Shown here: piece after piece, positions 17,601 through 27,200 of the stretch
Numbering within the stretch: position 1 is the first letter of the stretch
How the letters are laid out: each line of letters starts with the position of its first letter
Source of the DNA: Promethearchaeota archaeon
GTDB lineage: Archaea > Asgardarchaeota > Lokiarchaeia > Sigynarchaeales > SOKP01
Reading direction: 5' to 3'
NCBI GenBank assembly: GCA_019057775.1
Contig: JAHLWT010000186.1
Span: forward strand, 1-30,286
Length of the DNA stretch: 30,286 nt
Notes under the pieces: generated by a model
The model's database searches: none
What the model saw: only the letters and a program-made list of their open reading frames with translations
Told to the model about the DNA's origin: nothing
Made by a program: the position numbers and the translations under genes

Positions 17601-18703
17601 TGTAAATTAGAATAAAAGGGTTGAATAGTGTAATATTCATTAGAAGTAGTATACTTCCAATCATTTTCATCCATTAAAAATTGAAAGGCTATATCAGAAT
17701 CGTCCCATAATGATATTGACCAGGATTTTGAATAACTAGTATCAGTTTTGACCCAAAACTCAACTGTGCCAAATTCTTGAGATGCAAAGACATCTTCCAT
17801 TGAAATTGCATTTTTATCAAAACTATCTTGAAGTTTCACAACTTTCTCGTGAATCCCAGCTTCTTCGACCACTTCTATCCTCGTGGAGGTAGATTCAAAC
17901 CATTGATAAGGATCAATATAAGAAACATCCCAACCATCCGGAGTAGAACCAATAACGGCATCTCGCCAATCATAAGTAGCAATGTATTCTGTCATGGTAA
18001 GCCCATAGTCCTTTTCCAACCCAAAACCGATTCTAGCTTGAGGAGGACTATTTACTATAATAATATTCTTAGTAATTTGATATAAAGCGCCTTGATCATC
18101 AATACCAGTAATAGTTACAGGATAGACTCCCGCATTACTCCAAGAATGAGTTATTGAACTCTCATTAGTAGAAACTTGATTCTCGATACCATCCGCAAAA
18201 TTATATATATATGTTAACACACCAGGTACCATATCCACTTCAGATTCAACTAAATCGATAATGGAGATATTTACAATTTCATCCTCTCCCGCTATGTTAT
18301 TCACGTTACTAAATGAAAAATTGAATTCAGGAGCATTATTTTCAACAATAATATTTAATGTTTGATTAGTCATCTCCATATAAATGTCAATAGTACTAAG
18401 CATTACTTGATAGGAACCTTCTGTGGCATATTCATGAGAAATGTGACTTACATTAGTAACAATTTCGGTATCTGTATCACCAAAATTAATATAGGTTTCT
18501 TGGAAGCCCCCAGAGATGCTCCAACTGAATTCTACGGTTTCACCCACATCCACTGGATTTAGATCAGATAGAAATGTATCAATATTAGGAGCAGCCCACA
18601 CAGTTGGGCAATTTATAAAAAGTGAAGAAAGGATAATAAATACAATTGAGAATACTAAGATAAATCGTTTTTTCCCACTCTTTCTCAATTCGTTATTCTT
18701 CAT
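8624..18703 (-). CDS. Giant surface protein with PKD, LamG-like, DUF2341 and calcium-binding repeats and a multi-spanning C-terminus
   Basis: 3,359 residues. The start is the ATG at 18703, which has GGAGGG six bases upstream; an ATG at 18766 in the same frame lacks this and would put 21 residues before the signal peptide. Residues 13-38 are a signal peptide (hydrophobic core, then VWAAPN). Then: two PKD-like domains (about 39-215, e.g. YINFGDTDTE and THSWSNAGVYPVTI); a LamG-like module ending FIDAIGYSWDPYYYVGDN (about 240-450); a PKD with YWQFGDGT (about 465-550); a DUF2341-type module (about 975-1060, with IRFF, YWIENWD, IWVKVP and MKYGNP); another PKD (WSFGDGTYS); Asp-rich thrombospondin-3-like calcium repeats (about 1600-1800, and again about 2530-2580); two more LamG-like modules (about 2000-2390); and from about 2900 several membrane helices including one very long hydrophobic stretch, with more helices up to the end. 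Probably a cell-surface adhesin or scaffold. No catalytic motif was seen. Confidence 0.93.
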   Translation of the reverse strand: MKNNELRKSGKKRFILVFSIVFIILSSLFINCPTVWAAPNIDTFLSDLNPVDVGETVEFSWSISGGFQETYINFGDTDTEIVTNVSHISHEYATEGSYQVMLSTIDIYMEMTNQTLNIIVENNAPEFNFSFSNVNNIAGEDEIVNISIIDLVESEVDMVPGVLTYIYNFADGIENQVSTNESSITHSWSNAGVYPVTITGIDDQGALYQITKNIIIVNSPPQARIGFGLEKDYGLTMTEYIATYDWRDAVIGSTPDGWDVSYIDPYQWFESTSTRIEVVEEAGIHEKVVKLQDSFDKNAISMEDVFASQEFGTVEFWVKTDTSYSKSWSISLWDDSDIAFQFLMDENDWKYTTSNEYYTIQPFYSNLQIDSPNNNTWFHVRIDFCIDNSSGDYYNLHSQQFRVIINDIQSKVYEIDNQDALGINKILIQSSISAVGVSFIDAIGYSWDPYYYVGDNRWPATNYPDKSVFLLNAENSTDTESDIDSLRFYWQFGDGTTAYGKYVYHQYSESGLYRVTLTVKDNNGEIGSTTRFISINNRAPDVSFSIPAGLISIYEGETVGFNVDTLDDSNDMPSLEYWWNYEFDGSTVDPEDLTGFELGGWKSTNIYTDDYNGNVCIVTKDQEGLSGYDTRSINVLNSDPSVSIWDVGIVANSSLIITRSEVEVDLNFSINLIANGTPEREYLIDFAYAEGNFIYTTKELISLSLLKDWILVVNSSIPIPDLTWIKYDLILEFSNGEELVLSSGRFFGGSNGTWEVSLNQYFYDNNSYNFKYPITLFAQVWDPSEDDISLDLLYNSNSLLLLNCSNATASYIYNLNNINYFVDVFEQGGNTYANISFSETLASEFYNDTTFPVKLDLDFSMNPLYDLDSLLNLLEADLGRGDLLILDCLEVIHSVYINVTDDDGGKAHLEIGFNTSKGFEFYNLSPYVVPMIPVKTSEMDNITIFTIVSDYHHLKYTSDVMNYSKTIILNPATPENDYPIKIQLNPSNFNYSIVKPDGSDIRFFNKNNDTLSYWIENWDNAGTSIIWVKVPDSGTSAIKMKYGNPLAISESNGTNVFMLFDDFEGTSLDTSLWNIYDDVYSSVSVSGGEVRILSDAPDSWYQTATFGFHLGYTLTGQTYGYKFGGNETTFDPTEDVWFTGDMQWINDTWAPYYENDVFHSENIWLSSGPRPVRFMAHTAWPGPGWHYGAYISSNDETLGQSGRALRMRGWYNLNDPSDIRIDWVSVRKCSEFEPVATIGFELFKCTITYNNGTSDEINIQELSLNTDLLSQYGPVFEGNLNFDSEGEYLIKVIADDGQLQTITGDLITVDYVGPFAIIGDFPNVINEDQQVQLISDILIFGNEELEETDYRFEWSFGDGTYSRVQNPVHSWSTSGIYNLTLFVVDCYGETYIANKTVTIEEQAPEIRGPFTFQGIEGQAVVLDLEIYDSFIDEQYLTYTWYDNYDLELSNLRNNKKPVVILEDGIYVYKLKVEDQDSNVDTVIITIIVEDLPPMVLTSNFVYSGASGGVIKLKAYVFDNVNDINNMIFEWTLTYGTTTVVHNSGNTGICNIYSFNNAIDTMNCFGQVTVTDAISGKSNVATFIIKNILDNNANGVPDYYEWMIEVVGEEFMFGMDYGDMDGDNLIDDYEDFIGTLPDNVDSDGDGLWDGYDNYGIGEWPAGTDPNDRDTDDDSLIDSIEVFGWNITSELFGIIHVTSDPLDNDTDDDGLLDGDEYNSGANPHNPDTDADGLTDNFDPYPTKIDGDDDGLSDFREFNLGTAIGIADTDKDGLTDGEEVFGWGFYTNPLDFDSDHDFLSDSGEMQSSKFEINERKDLSEPISLRFDEYCSRAANAQIAFMLAFGEVSTENDYGITDVPDLNVLITKVDDDLLLFNETTNKERYFSKAFDIRELIENHSLDYRGEYEIWINDTSAGCLLEEFKIEVVKYLDPNNDDYDSDGIMDGVELGLLVNGEAVIDIKDSIDSLRGYYSGSFNFDTIMEYGLFYGTYDFNDEEVGTNGTFLNFVDIDNSDSNCEVQIISSLEDHKNVLELYDNNAAGQVDIYNNFTTAQGYGNIEFWVRTNDSAPQTIWSLRDGSTNLLQLSIENNVLRYYNGISWLDCTGSIINDDTWYHINIQFRCTGAPAYKGLAENYYHVYVDGIEYGDYAFESFQSSADRISFSTENSASNYYSYLDAVGYSWDNSSHDGLGYQDIYDYGGGNINPNDITPLLTENWDVLLSSPNIYVNQSRINDGHKGVLEIYDNSNIDAPRLIQYFDDSQSYGTIEWWWRTTNSAYNSVFMLQNDTGQSSSIILNISAGNLQYYDNGYYNICPIADNTWYHIKVDFESTTGGYFGLKHNTWQISVNDIEYGDYNFNINITEASKTYFTTDTTQYGYFNYIDALGYSWDPNYNVGDNVHDYIGEYDEYSLEIPYLGRVYDANLQLKLVSDGIPRGNGNITIELLKEHMNSTIPDVILFSNFENFYDYEVFLYEQTIDLSYLIPFMKNGYYGTYRLRLKIDSTYHDEIINVNEYLIVTDTFIQAGNEDTEAWITDPSKWDTDGDGWSDKYEIYDRGEPTNPLSTDTDGDGVWDRFDRDPLRDIIIEINPIYGHHRNLWFNEGSPNLEITVGLTSGGSNYLFCTPRIQASADRVVRFSWWWFGIHRLYHNRKSFFDTYLYYANIDDDTRTQGNTISLKLGLWQMGGVWDNILISAYATYTIGNVDHQQYLTVSQRGFFGHYNNMQVKVRTLGLDKVNIIAIYNNGTTFNGHYQKQERMNIFQLYVTDSGAGTPFEQGPNVIVIPTSLFTETILNKYVQDEQLNQTVLYEEGKSEFISIERDGETEAACDDVDFVFVRFEISSEDAMAVLNMLLTCLLNDTTNEIGIFYSYSSLKENGTMAVMMNLPSAALGFVPWLFNYDNSAQGREPRTLLQWLVQTIVAIVEFVVSIFVAIGQAIAAIWEQLVEFVSDVLMAVVEFLAFMLWCLIRAAILIFTWLMFGITLLFLTLAIGAIALVFLPISLIFGASMYYTVNKVGVDFTGISFETGYETSIGYYDFFDIYVPYINAWFSLGTTRIIDITIKFWPPGFEFNSGDTSYQEIYQEKGINPNSRGMIPEISDIIFDPLIKNFDELLETSTETSTESAEAWEPVEFAWASTQFISGLTESADLWSTAVIIGTVSITMPNFDTISAVIKYALLVGAFAYYLSMFFLPLTIARDVPVYGKALSNYESSFYFLGAGIMTIATGIKFIRDGKHKPGQLFNQDLWKRFVAIIKNEIKPKELIKDFLKKQVEPQGLLKTIIDFICDSYGIENPITPAIELTEFIVKGYKEWKDSFMGLEYVSYSPMTAIQSYDRDYKIFGYVTIGIGILQLILAAICLIKAINEE

Positions 18704-20939
18704 ATGATTCCCTCCTTTTTTTTCTATATCTTCTAAAAAAATATATTGAAGCTGCAACTCCAGCAAGCACTCCGGAAATTATTAAAACTATTATTAATAT
18801 AAACGTAAAATCCGGTAACTTTGGTGTTGGGACCTGTGCTTTTATTGCTACTTCAATTCCAATATAACCAGAGCTGAAATTTCCATAACTATTAATGGCA
18901 TCAACTTGATAATAATACGTACCATTATTACTTACATTAATTTGATACCTATACTCAGGCCAAACAAAATCTGGTGCAAAAGTGTCTAGAACATTGATAT
19001 TACTATCTGATTCATTCATTGGAGTTGAAGAATTATATAATATATAATAACTTGCAAATTTCGATTGTGTCCAACTCAAGAAAAAAATACCATCTTCATC
19101 AACAGTCTCGGTATCTATTTCTTTTGATAAAGTGAAAGGGGAAGGTAGTTTTTGAACAGTAACACTCACACAATTTGACATAGTTTGACCTACTTCATTA
19201 GAAGCAACAACTACAAAGTAATAAACTCCGTCAACTAACTCTTCACCTGCCAGACAGGAGTTATTGGTCAACCCTTCTTGAATTAAATTACCTTTATTAT
19301 TAATATCATCAATAAAAACGTTATTAACATACGCGGAATAATTGAGTGCCCCAGACGAATTCGACCACGATAAGATAATTGTCCCATCAGTATTTATAAC
19401 AGGTAAAGGTTGGGATAAAACAAAACCTCCTGGGGGGAATTGCACAACAACTCTAATTGAATTAGAACTCGCATTTCCATACATATTAAACGATATAACT
19501 TTATAATAGTAAATTCCTCTAGCTAGATTTGTAAGTAAATAGGTACGATTCGTATTTCCTGAAACAATTTCATTAATACTACCGTTAATATTAGTTATTT
19601 CTTTATCAGATTGATACAAAGAATAATTATCTGCATCCAAAGATTCTGTCCAAAACAAATTGAAAGCCCCATCTATATCATAAGGAGAAGCATCAGTTGA
19701 TAATTCAAAATCACTTGGGGAGGGGAATATTTTTAGCAGGAAAATGTCAGTATCACTATCTAACATTTTTGTTTTTCCTGTAAAATATTGACAATTTGAG
19801 GAGTCAATAATTATCGCAAGTCCTACATCCTGAATACCATTACTATATTTTTTATACCATTGAAAACCACCGGAATTATCGAATTTAACAATGCAAGCAC
19901 GAGTTTTATCAACATCTTCGATTGATCCTACAATATATATATTTTCTTCCGAATCAAGAGCGATATCATATCCAAAATTATTCTCATCTCCTCCCCATAG
20001 GGTGCTCCATTGGAGGTTAAAAGTAGTAAGATTAAACTTAGTTAGAATGATATTATTTCCTGCTGAGCCTGTTGGATTTCTATTCCCAATGACATATATA
20101 CTGTCTGAACCAATAATCAATGAGGAAGTATCACTCCAATTATCATCCCCCCATGTTTCATTATCTAATAAATTTCCATTACTATCATATTTAGCTAAAA
20201 ATAAATCACGAAGCACTGCTCCATAACTTTCAGTATATCCAGTTACATAAATATTTCCTGAAATATCAACATCTACATCATACGCTCCATCACCTAAGCT
20301 TTCTCCCCACGTTTTGTTCCATACTAAGGCTCCAGAGTCATCAAACTTTAAAACTACAACGTCTCCATAATCCAAATTCTCCTTAGTAAATCCAACAACA
20401 TAAATATAACTCGAATCCACTACAATTCCATGTCCTGTATCTTTTTTATCCCCACCCCAAGTTTGTGACCAAAGTAATAATCCATTATTATCAAATTTTA
20501 ATAGACTAATATCATAACTACCATTAACTCCAAAACTCTTCGTCCATCCTGCTACATAAATATTATTTGAGGTATCAACATCAATAGATAAACCAGCATC
20601 ATCAGAAGAACCTCCCCATGTTTTATTCCATTCCATATCACCACCACTATTATATTTTATAAGAATAGTGTCAAATGCATTTTTTGAAGAAACCTTTATC
20701 TTACCAGTAACAAAAACATTCCCAAATGAATCTAAAACAAGATCTCTACCTTCATCTATACCATCATTGATAAAAACCGAATCATTCCATACAAAATCAG
20801 ATAAAGATATAGGTCTTCTAACGATGTTCAATTCATACTGATTATTAGTTTCTCTTGAGCCATTATATACTTGAATTGACATAACGACAATAAATCCTAA
20901 TAATATTATCAATTTTGTTTTCTTTGTAGTTTTCCTCAT
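18693..20939 (-). CDS. Membrane-anchored seven-bladed beta-propeller protein with three fibronectin-III-like domains
   Basis: 748 residues. Residues about 9-25 are a signal peptide (LIILLGFIVVMSIQV). Residues about 60-403 hold seven repeats of about 50 residues with the pattern D(G/A)...D..GN(I/V)YV.G.T......D..L.K(F/Y)...G...W..TWGG, the SBBP-type beta-propeller repeat; seven copies make a complete seven-bladed propeller. Three related domains of about 95 residues follow (about 405-500, 501-598, 599-697), each opening with a FxLS and DxDGxxxLxW pattern and ending with a YYYxVxxxNxYG-like stretch, which fits fibronectin type III. Residues 711-735 form a membrane helix, followed by RRYRKKRR, so the body faces outside. 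The reading frame overlaps the giant gene's start by 11 bases, so the two are probably made together and may be partners at the cell surface. The ligand is unknown. Confidence 0.9.
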   Translation of the reverse strand: MRKTTKKTKLIILLGFIVVMSIQVYNGSRETNNQYELNIVRRPISLSDFVWNDSVFINDGIDEGRDLVLDSFGNVFVTGKIKVSSKNAFDTILIKYNSGGDMEWNKTWGGSSDDAGLSIDVDTSNNIYVAGWTKSFGVNGSYDISLLKFDNNGLLLWSQTWGGDKKDTGHGIVVDSSYIYVVGFTKENLDYGDVVVLKFDDSGALVWNKTWGESLGDGAYDVDVDISGNIYVTGYTESYGAVLRDLFLAKYDSNGNLLDNETWGDDNWSDTSSLIIGSDSIYVIGNRNPTGSAGNNIILTKFNLTTFNLQWSTLWGGDENNFGYDIALDSEENIYIVGSIEDVDKTRACIVKFDNSGGFQWYKKYSNGIQDVGLAIIIDSSNCQYFTGKTKMLDSDTDIFLLKIFPSPSDFELSTDASPYDIDGAFNLFWTESLDADNYSLYQSDKEITNINGSINEIVSGNTNRTYLLTNLARGIYYYKVISFNMYGNASSNSIRVVVQFPPGGFVLSQPLPVINTDGTIILSWSNSSGALNYSAYVNNVFIDDINNKGNLIQEGLTNNSCLAGEELVDGVYYFVVVASNEVGQTMSNCVSVTVQKLPSPFTLSKEIDTETVDEDGIFFLSWTQSKFASYYILYNSSTPMNESDSNINVLDTFAPDFVWPEYRYQINVSNNGTYYYQVDAINSYGNFSSGYIGIEVAIKAQVPTPKLPDFTFILIIVLIISGVLAGVAASIYFFRRYRKKRRESYEE
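18710..18715 (-). promoter_or_regulatory. Strong ribosome binding site (GGAGGG) inside the upstream gene
   Basis: On the minus strand GGAGGG lies six bases before the ATG at 18703 and within the last codons of the preceding gene (…RRESYEE). It is the best Shine-Dalgarno match seen in the window and fixes the start of the giant protein. Confidence 0.85.
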
Positions 20940-21005
20940 GTGGGAGTACCCTATAATAATAATGTAAATAGAATGAATTTCATAGATAAATATCTTGAGT
21001 CCAAT

Positions 21006-21014
21006 CTATATAAA
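21006..21014 (-). promoter_or_regulatory. TATA box for the propeller/giant-protein operon
   Basis: On the minus strand this reads TTTATATAG, close to the archaeal consensus, about 67 bases upstream of the ATG at 20939. No clear Shine-Dalgarno sequence precedes that ATG. Confidence 0.45.
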
Positions 21015-21166
21015 TGTTTTCATCATTATTAAACCTAAATCTACATATTTTCTTTTGATAATTTTATTGAATCCATTTAAAACAATATGAATTTTCTATA
21101 GACGTTATTATTGAATTTATTTAGTATTAATAAGAACTATTACCTTGGATTCTACATTGAAGAACA

Positions 21167-21181
21167 AAATTCTTAAATATA
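21167..21181 (+). promoter_or_regulatory. TATA-type promoter, first copy of a 13-base motif shared with the paralogue
   Basis: AAATTCTTAAATA begins 76 bases before the start at 21243. The identical 13 bases begin 77 bases before the start at 29644. Both leaders also carry GGTGAAA before the start codon. Confidence 0.5.
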
Positions 21182-21242
21182 TTCAGTACCTCTTAGTAAA
21201 TTATAACATTTTTTGTGATTATTAAATTTTGGTGAAACTTGT

Positions 21243-24200
21243 TTGAAGAAATTTAAAAAGAAATTAATTGTTTTAAATGTTCTATTAATATTTTGTTTAA
21301 GTAATTTTATACAATTTGTCGATATTAATACTCCTAATAGTTTAATTGAGAAGCGTACTCTTGATAAACCTTCCCCTAAGCTTAATAATCAAAATATAAA
21401 TATTACAACACCTGAAAATAAAACATATACCACTTCGATGGGTGGGTATTATCCTGCTACATACGGATTTGAGTGGGATGAAAACAATGATTTCCCAAAA
21501 GGATGGTATGAAAATTCTGGTTCTAATGGATATGCTAAAGTTATTGATGGAATTGGTGGACATAATAAAGTTTTAGAATGCTATAGTAGTTCTTCAGGCG
21601 ATTCTCGGGTCGATTCGATTATCTTTTTTGATCCTCAAGAACATGGTTTAATCGAATTCTGGTGGTACAAATCATCAAGTTATTCCTCAGCAGCAATTGT
21701 AGATTTCTGGGGAGAAACTCCGGGCGCCTGTGTCTCAATTAGGGTGGATCATAATAATGATAAAGTTGAGTATCAACCTGGTGGGGGTTATTTGGATACG
21801 GGATATTCTTATTATACTGATAATAAATGGATGCATTTCCGTATAGATTTTGATTGTTCTTCCGATACTTACAGTCTTTGGATAGATCAAGTATTATATC
21901 TTGATAATATTGATTTCATTGATTCAAAAGACGAAACTGGTGTTAATCAAATGCGGTTTGATAGTTACAATGAAGCAAACGCAGTTTTATATTATGTTGA
22001 CGCAGTAAGTTTTTCTTGGGACCCAAATTATGATATTTGGGATAATTTGAATGAAGGATTATTACTAAGTTTTACAAATTCAACAATGCTAGATTGGATC
22101 GGTTATTCATTAGATAGTCAATCGAATAAAACTATTTTTGGTAATACTACAATTCCAATGCCCGAAGAAGGAATTCATTCTATTCAAGTGTTTGGTGAAA
22201 TTTTAGGAACCACATATCAATCTGATAAAAGATATTTTACATTAGATTATCCAATTAAAATTATATCTCCTGAAGCTAAAACATATAAAAAAGCAATGGA
22301 TGGATATTATCCTGCAACTTATGGATTTGAAACTATAAAAAATGGTAGTATCCCAGAAGGTTGGACTTTTATTAGTACTGATCCCGCTGGTGAATCGTTT
22401 GTAATTGATGAAGTCGATGAACATAAAAATGTCCTCAAACTAAAGCATGGGGGGACCATTTCGACATATACTCGATTAAGAGCACCTTTATTTGATCCGA
22501 TTGTGGCAGGTTCAGTTGAATGGTGGATGTACTATGAAGATAATGCATTAAACCATGGTGCTGCTGTATCTATTAATAAATTATTTCCGTGGGAATCCTT
22601 AACGGCAGTTGGATTGAAAGGTGATGGGAGTATCATGTATTATGATGGAGGAATACAATCATTTTATGGAACTTACAGCTTAGATACATGGCATCATTTT
22701 AAACTTGATTTTGATTGTTCTACAGATAAATTTAATTTAACTTTTAATGGTAACCTTATCCTCTCTGATATAGATTTTACTGATGATCTAGATAATGTTG
22801 ATGAGTTGCATTTTCAATCAGATCAATTATCAAATCCTAATGTTTACTATGATGCTATTGGCTATTCTTGGGAATCTGGTTATAATATTGGAGACAATTT
22901 GGATGAAGGTTTGCTGCTCAGTTTTGAAAATTCGACTGCGCTAGATTGGGTTGGCTATTCTTTAGATAATGCTCCTGTTAAAACAATTTTGGGAAATGCT
23001 ACGATTCCATTGCCCAATGATGGAGAACATATAATTAAAGTGGTGGGGAATGATTCTTTTGGAGTACCGCATCGATCACCCTTTCGTCGCTTTTCCGTTT
23101 ATCATATTAATATTATCACGCCCGAAGATAAAACATACGATGAACCAATGGGTGGGTATTATCCTGCGACCTACGGATTTGAAAGTGATGATAATAATGA
23201 TATCCCAGAAGAGTGGTCAAGTTGGGTTTCTATGGGAAATGCACAAGCGAAAGTAATTTCAACTAAGGATGGGCATAATAAGGTTGTCGAACTTAATGAT
23301 ATCACAGCAGTAGGACAAACATCTTTAAGGCAAACTTTAAATGAAAATCGGACTTTTGGAACAATTGAATTTTGGTTTTATATAACGGATATTACACAAA
23401 AAACTAGATTGGTTTTGGGGGAATATCAAGATACTTCTTTTGAATTGTTTATTGAGTCTTCGAAATGGCAATATCTGGTAGGTGTAACTCCTAATGATGT
23501 ACCAAATGTAACGGCTCCACAAAATGATCAATGGACACATATTAGGATTGATTATGAATATGGAACGGGAGGATACCAAGGATTAAGTGAGGATGAATGG
23601 TATATCATTATTGATGGTGTAAATTCGTCTGCTCTCCCCGCCACATACGCTAAAGATAAGATGAATTGGATAGATTTCATTTCTTCTGTAAGTGCTTCAG
23701 GTTTTTTCTTTTATATTGATGCTATTGGGTATTCTTGGAATCCTTATTATAACATTGGAGATAATCTGGATCAAGGATTATTACTTAGCTATGAAAATTC
23801 TACAGCACTAAATGTGACAGGCTATTCATTAAACTATCAACCTATAAAGACAATTCGAGGAAATACAACTCTTCGAATACCGGATGGAGATCATACAATT
23901 CAAATATTTGGGAATGATACATCTGGAACCAATTATAAATCAGATATCCGTCAATTTTCGGTTTATCATATAAATATAACGACTCCTGAAAATAAAACAT
24001 ATTATGAACCGATGAATGGCTATTATCCTGCGACTTATGGATTTGAAAATGATGATTCAGGCTCGGTTGCGGATAACTGGCTTCACGAAGCTGTGGCTTC
24101 TACTCATGCCTACATAAATGATTCGGCTGCGGGTAGAAATAAAGTATATGAACTATATGATAATCAAGGTTCAGGAAATATAGATGTGCTTAACCAGTTT

Positions 24201-27200
24201 AGTAATCAAAGCTATGGAACTGTTGATTTCTGGCTTTATGTAACAAGTGATGGAGAGTGGACAACCATGGATATAAGGGATGATACTACTGAAACAGCGG
24301 TAATGCAAGTGGTTTTAACTCCTGGGCAATACTTATTAGGTCGAAATAGTACAGGTGATCATAATTTTACAGAATTTGGAATTATGAATGGCAATGAATG
24401 GTACCATTTTCGTGTTGATTTCCGAAGAGCAGGAGAGCCTGCCTATATGGGATTAGCTGATGATACCTATATTGTAACTCTTAATGAAAATCAAGCAAAT
24501 CAAGCTTTAGGATTCATGAACACGGGACTTCCGATAAACCAATTTTCCATAGGTACCGCATGGAGTGGTTTTGATCCTAATTATTACTGTTATTTGGACG
24601 CAGTTGGGTATTCGTGGGATCCTTATTATAATATTGGAGATAACTTAAATGAGGGACTATTACTAAGTTTTGAAAATTCGACTGCACTTGATTGGACTGG
24701 CTATTCATTGAATTCTCAATCTACAAAAACCATTATGGGAAATGTCAGTATTCCTATGCCTGAAATTGGGTTACATACAATTCAAGTATTTGGAAACGAT
24801 TCAACTGGAACAATGTATAACTCCGATTTAAGATATTTTAGAATTGATTCTCCTTTAAAAATTATTACACCTGAAAATAAGACGTATAACGAACCTACGA
24901 GTGGTTATTATCCTGCCACGTATGGCTTCGAAAATGATGTGAGTAATGAAATCCCTACCGGTTGGGAGAATTACACATATGGATATCCTAAAAATTTCAT
25001 TGAAGTTAGGCCCGAGTTTAACGGACATAAAAATGTGTTAATGGGACAACAATTAGGAGCAGGTGCATGGAATTTACTTAATTATTTCAATGAAGCTGAA
25101 GCTACAATCGAATTTTGGGTCGCTTGCACTAATGATACAAGTGGAGTAGAGATCTACCTTGCTAATAATTCCTACTTAGATTTTTTTCATCTATTCTTTG
25201 ATTCAGGAGATATTGTCCTCTCTACTAACCAGGGTTTTAATAGATTTGATACATACATACTTAACACTTGGTATCATATCAGAATAGATTTCAGATCTGA
25301 TACAGGAAACCCTTATCAGGGGCTTAACCAGAATGAGTATGAGATTTATATTAATGGAAATAGTAAAGGAAATTTTTCTTATAACAAACCTGGGACTCCA
25401 GATCATATCCAATTAATAGGTGGTAATGGGTATTTTGATGCTTTTGGCTATTCTTGGGATCCAAATTACAATATCGGAGATAATTTAAATGAGGGTTTAT
25501 TGCTTAGTTTTGAAAATTATACAAATCTTGAGTGGCAAGGTTATTCATTGGATGGTCAACCCACCAAAACAATATTAGGTAATACTACAATTCCAATACC
25601 AGGCAAAATGCGGCATACAATTCAAGTTTACGGGAATGATTCCATGGGGACAAATTATCAATCTGAAGTAAGACATTTTTCAGTTGATATTAATATTACT
25701 TACGATCTAAGCATTTTTACTCCTGAAAATAAAACTTATTCAGATCCTATGAGTGGCTATTATCCAGCAACTTTTGGATTTGAAGATGATAAAGGGAGAA
25801 CTGATACTTCAATTAGTTTTGTTGATGGAATTGAATCAGGATCAAATGTAGTTAATGTTTCTGAAGAATTGGATGGTCACAAGGATTATCTTGATTATCA
25901 AGATGATAATTATTTTTATAATAACTTTTCTTCACAAACAATGGGATATATTGATTTCTGGATTAGAACAGAGACATTAGACTCTATAAACGGTGATCAA
26001 TTATGGATCTCTGTAAGAGATTCTACCCAAGATGCCCTTACTTTGCAATTTTTTAATGGTGAAATTACGAGTCTGGAAGATGGTACCCCTAGTCCAGGTT
26101 GGTATTTTTATTCCGTAGATACATGGTATCATATAAAAATATTATTCAATTGTTCTTCTGAAAAATATAGCGTTTGGATTAATGATATACTTGTAAGAAG
26201 CGAAAAGGATTTTGCTTATTCTTCGACATATAATTACAGTGCAGGAGTAGAAGAATTAAGATTTGATAGCTATTATTCCCCAGTAAGAAGATATTTTGAT
26301 GCCATAGGATATTCATGGGATTCTAGTTACAATGTTGGTGATAATTTGAATGAAGGCTTGTTGCTTAGCTATGGAAATTATACCAATCTTGAGTGGCAAG
26401 GTTATTCATTGGATGGTCAACCCATTAAAAGAATTCCAGGCAATACTACTATTCCGATGCCAGGAGATGGAAAACATTCAATTCAGGTATTTGCCAACGA
26501 TCCTTTAGGATATAATTATCTATCTGATATAAGATATTTCACAGTTAGCACTATAATTGATATTACTAATCCTATTATAGTAATTAACTCACCTAGTTTT
26601 AATGCTCTTTTCGGGAGTTCCGCGCCTTTCTTTAATCTAACAATTACAGAGCCGAATTTGCAATCTATGTGGCATACATTAGATGGGGGGCTAACAAATA
26701 CTACTATAACGGGGCAAATTGGAATAATAGATCAAACAGTATGGAATAATGCCCCCAATGGGACAACTATCATTAGGTTTTATGCAAACGATGAGGCCGG
26801 CAATACGGGATTTGCGGAGGTAGATGTAAGAAAAGATATATTATCACCAATTATTACCATAGATGCTCCTTCTGAGAATGGAGTATTTCCAGAAACAGCT
26901 CCAGATTTTGATTTGTCTATTTCTGATGGAAATCTAGATTCTATATGGTATTCGTTAGATGGTGGTTTAACAAATACATTATCTTCGTTACCTACGGGAA
27001 CAATCGATCAAACTGTGTGGGGTAATTATCTAAATGGAACGGTTACTATTAGATTTTTTGCTAATGATACTATAGGAAACATCGGTTTTGAAGAAATAAC
27101 AATTGGAAAGGATATACTTGAACCGGAGGTTATTATTCTTAATCCAAGTGAAGGTGATAAATTTGGAGGAACTGCTCCCTTCTTTAATTTGTCTATTATC

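Larger units (their letters stand above)
20940..21242. promoter_or_regulatory. Divergent promoter region
   Basis: 303 bases between genes pointing away from each other, at 20939 (minus) and 21243 (plus). It is very AT-rich, has a TATA-like element for each direction (21006-21014 minus, 21167-21181 plus), and I see no open frame, hairpin or repeat of note in it. One regulator could act on both sides. Confidence 0.6.

Noticed and set aside
18704..18766. Extended start of the giant protein at 18766
   Set aside because: It adds 21 residues before the signal peptide, deeper into the upstream gene, and ignores the GGAGGG site placed for the ATG at 18703.
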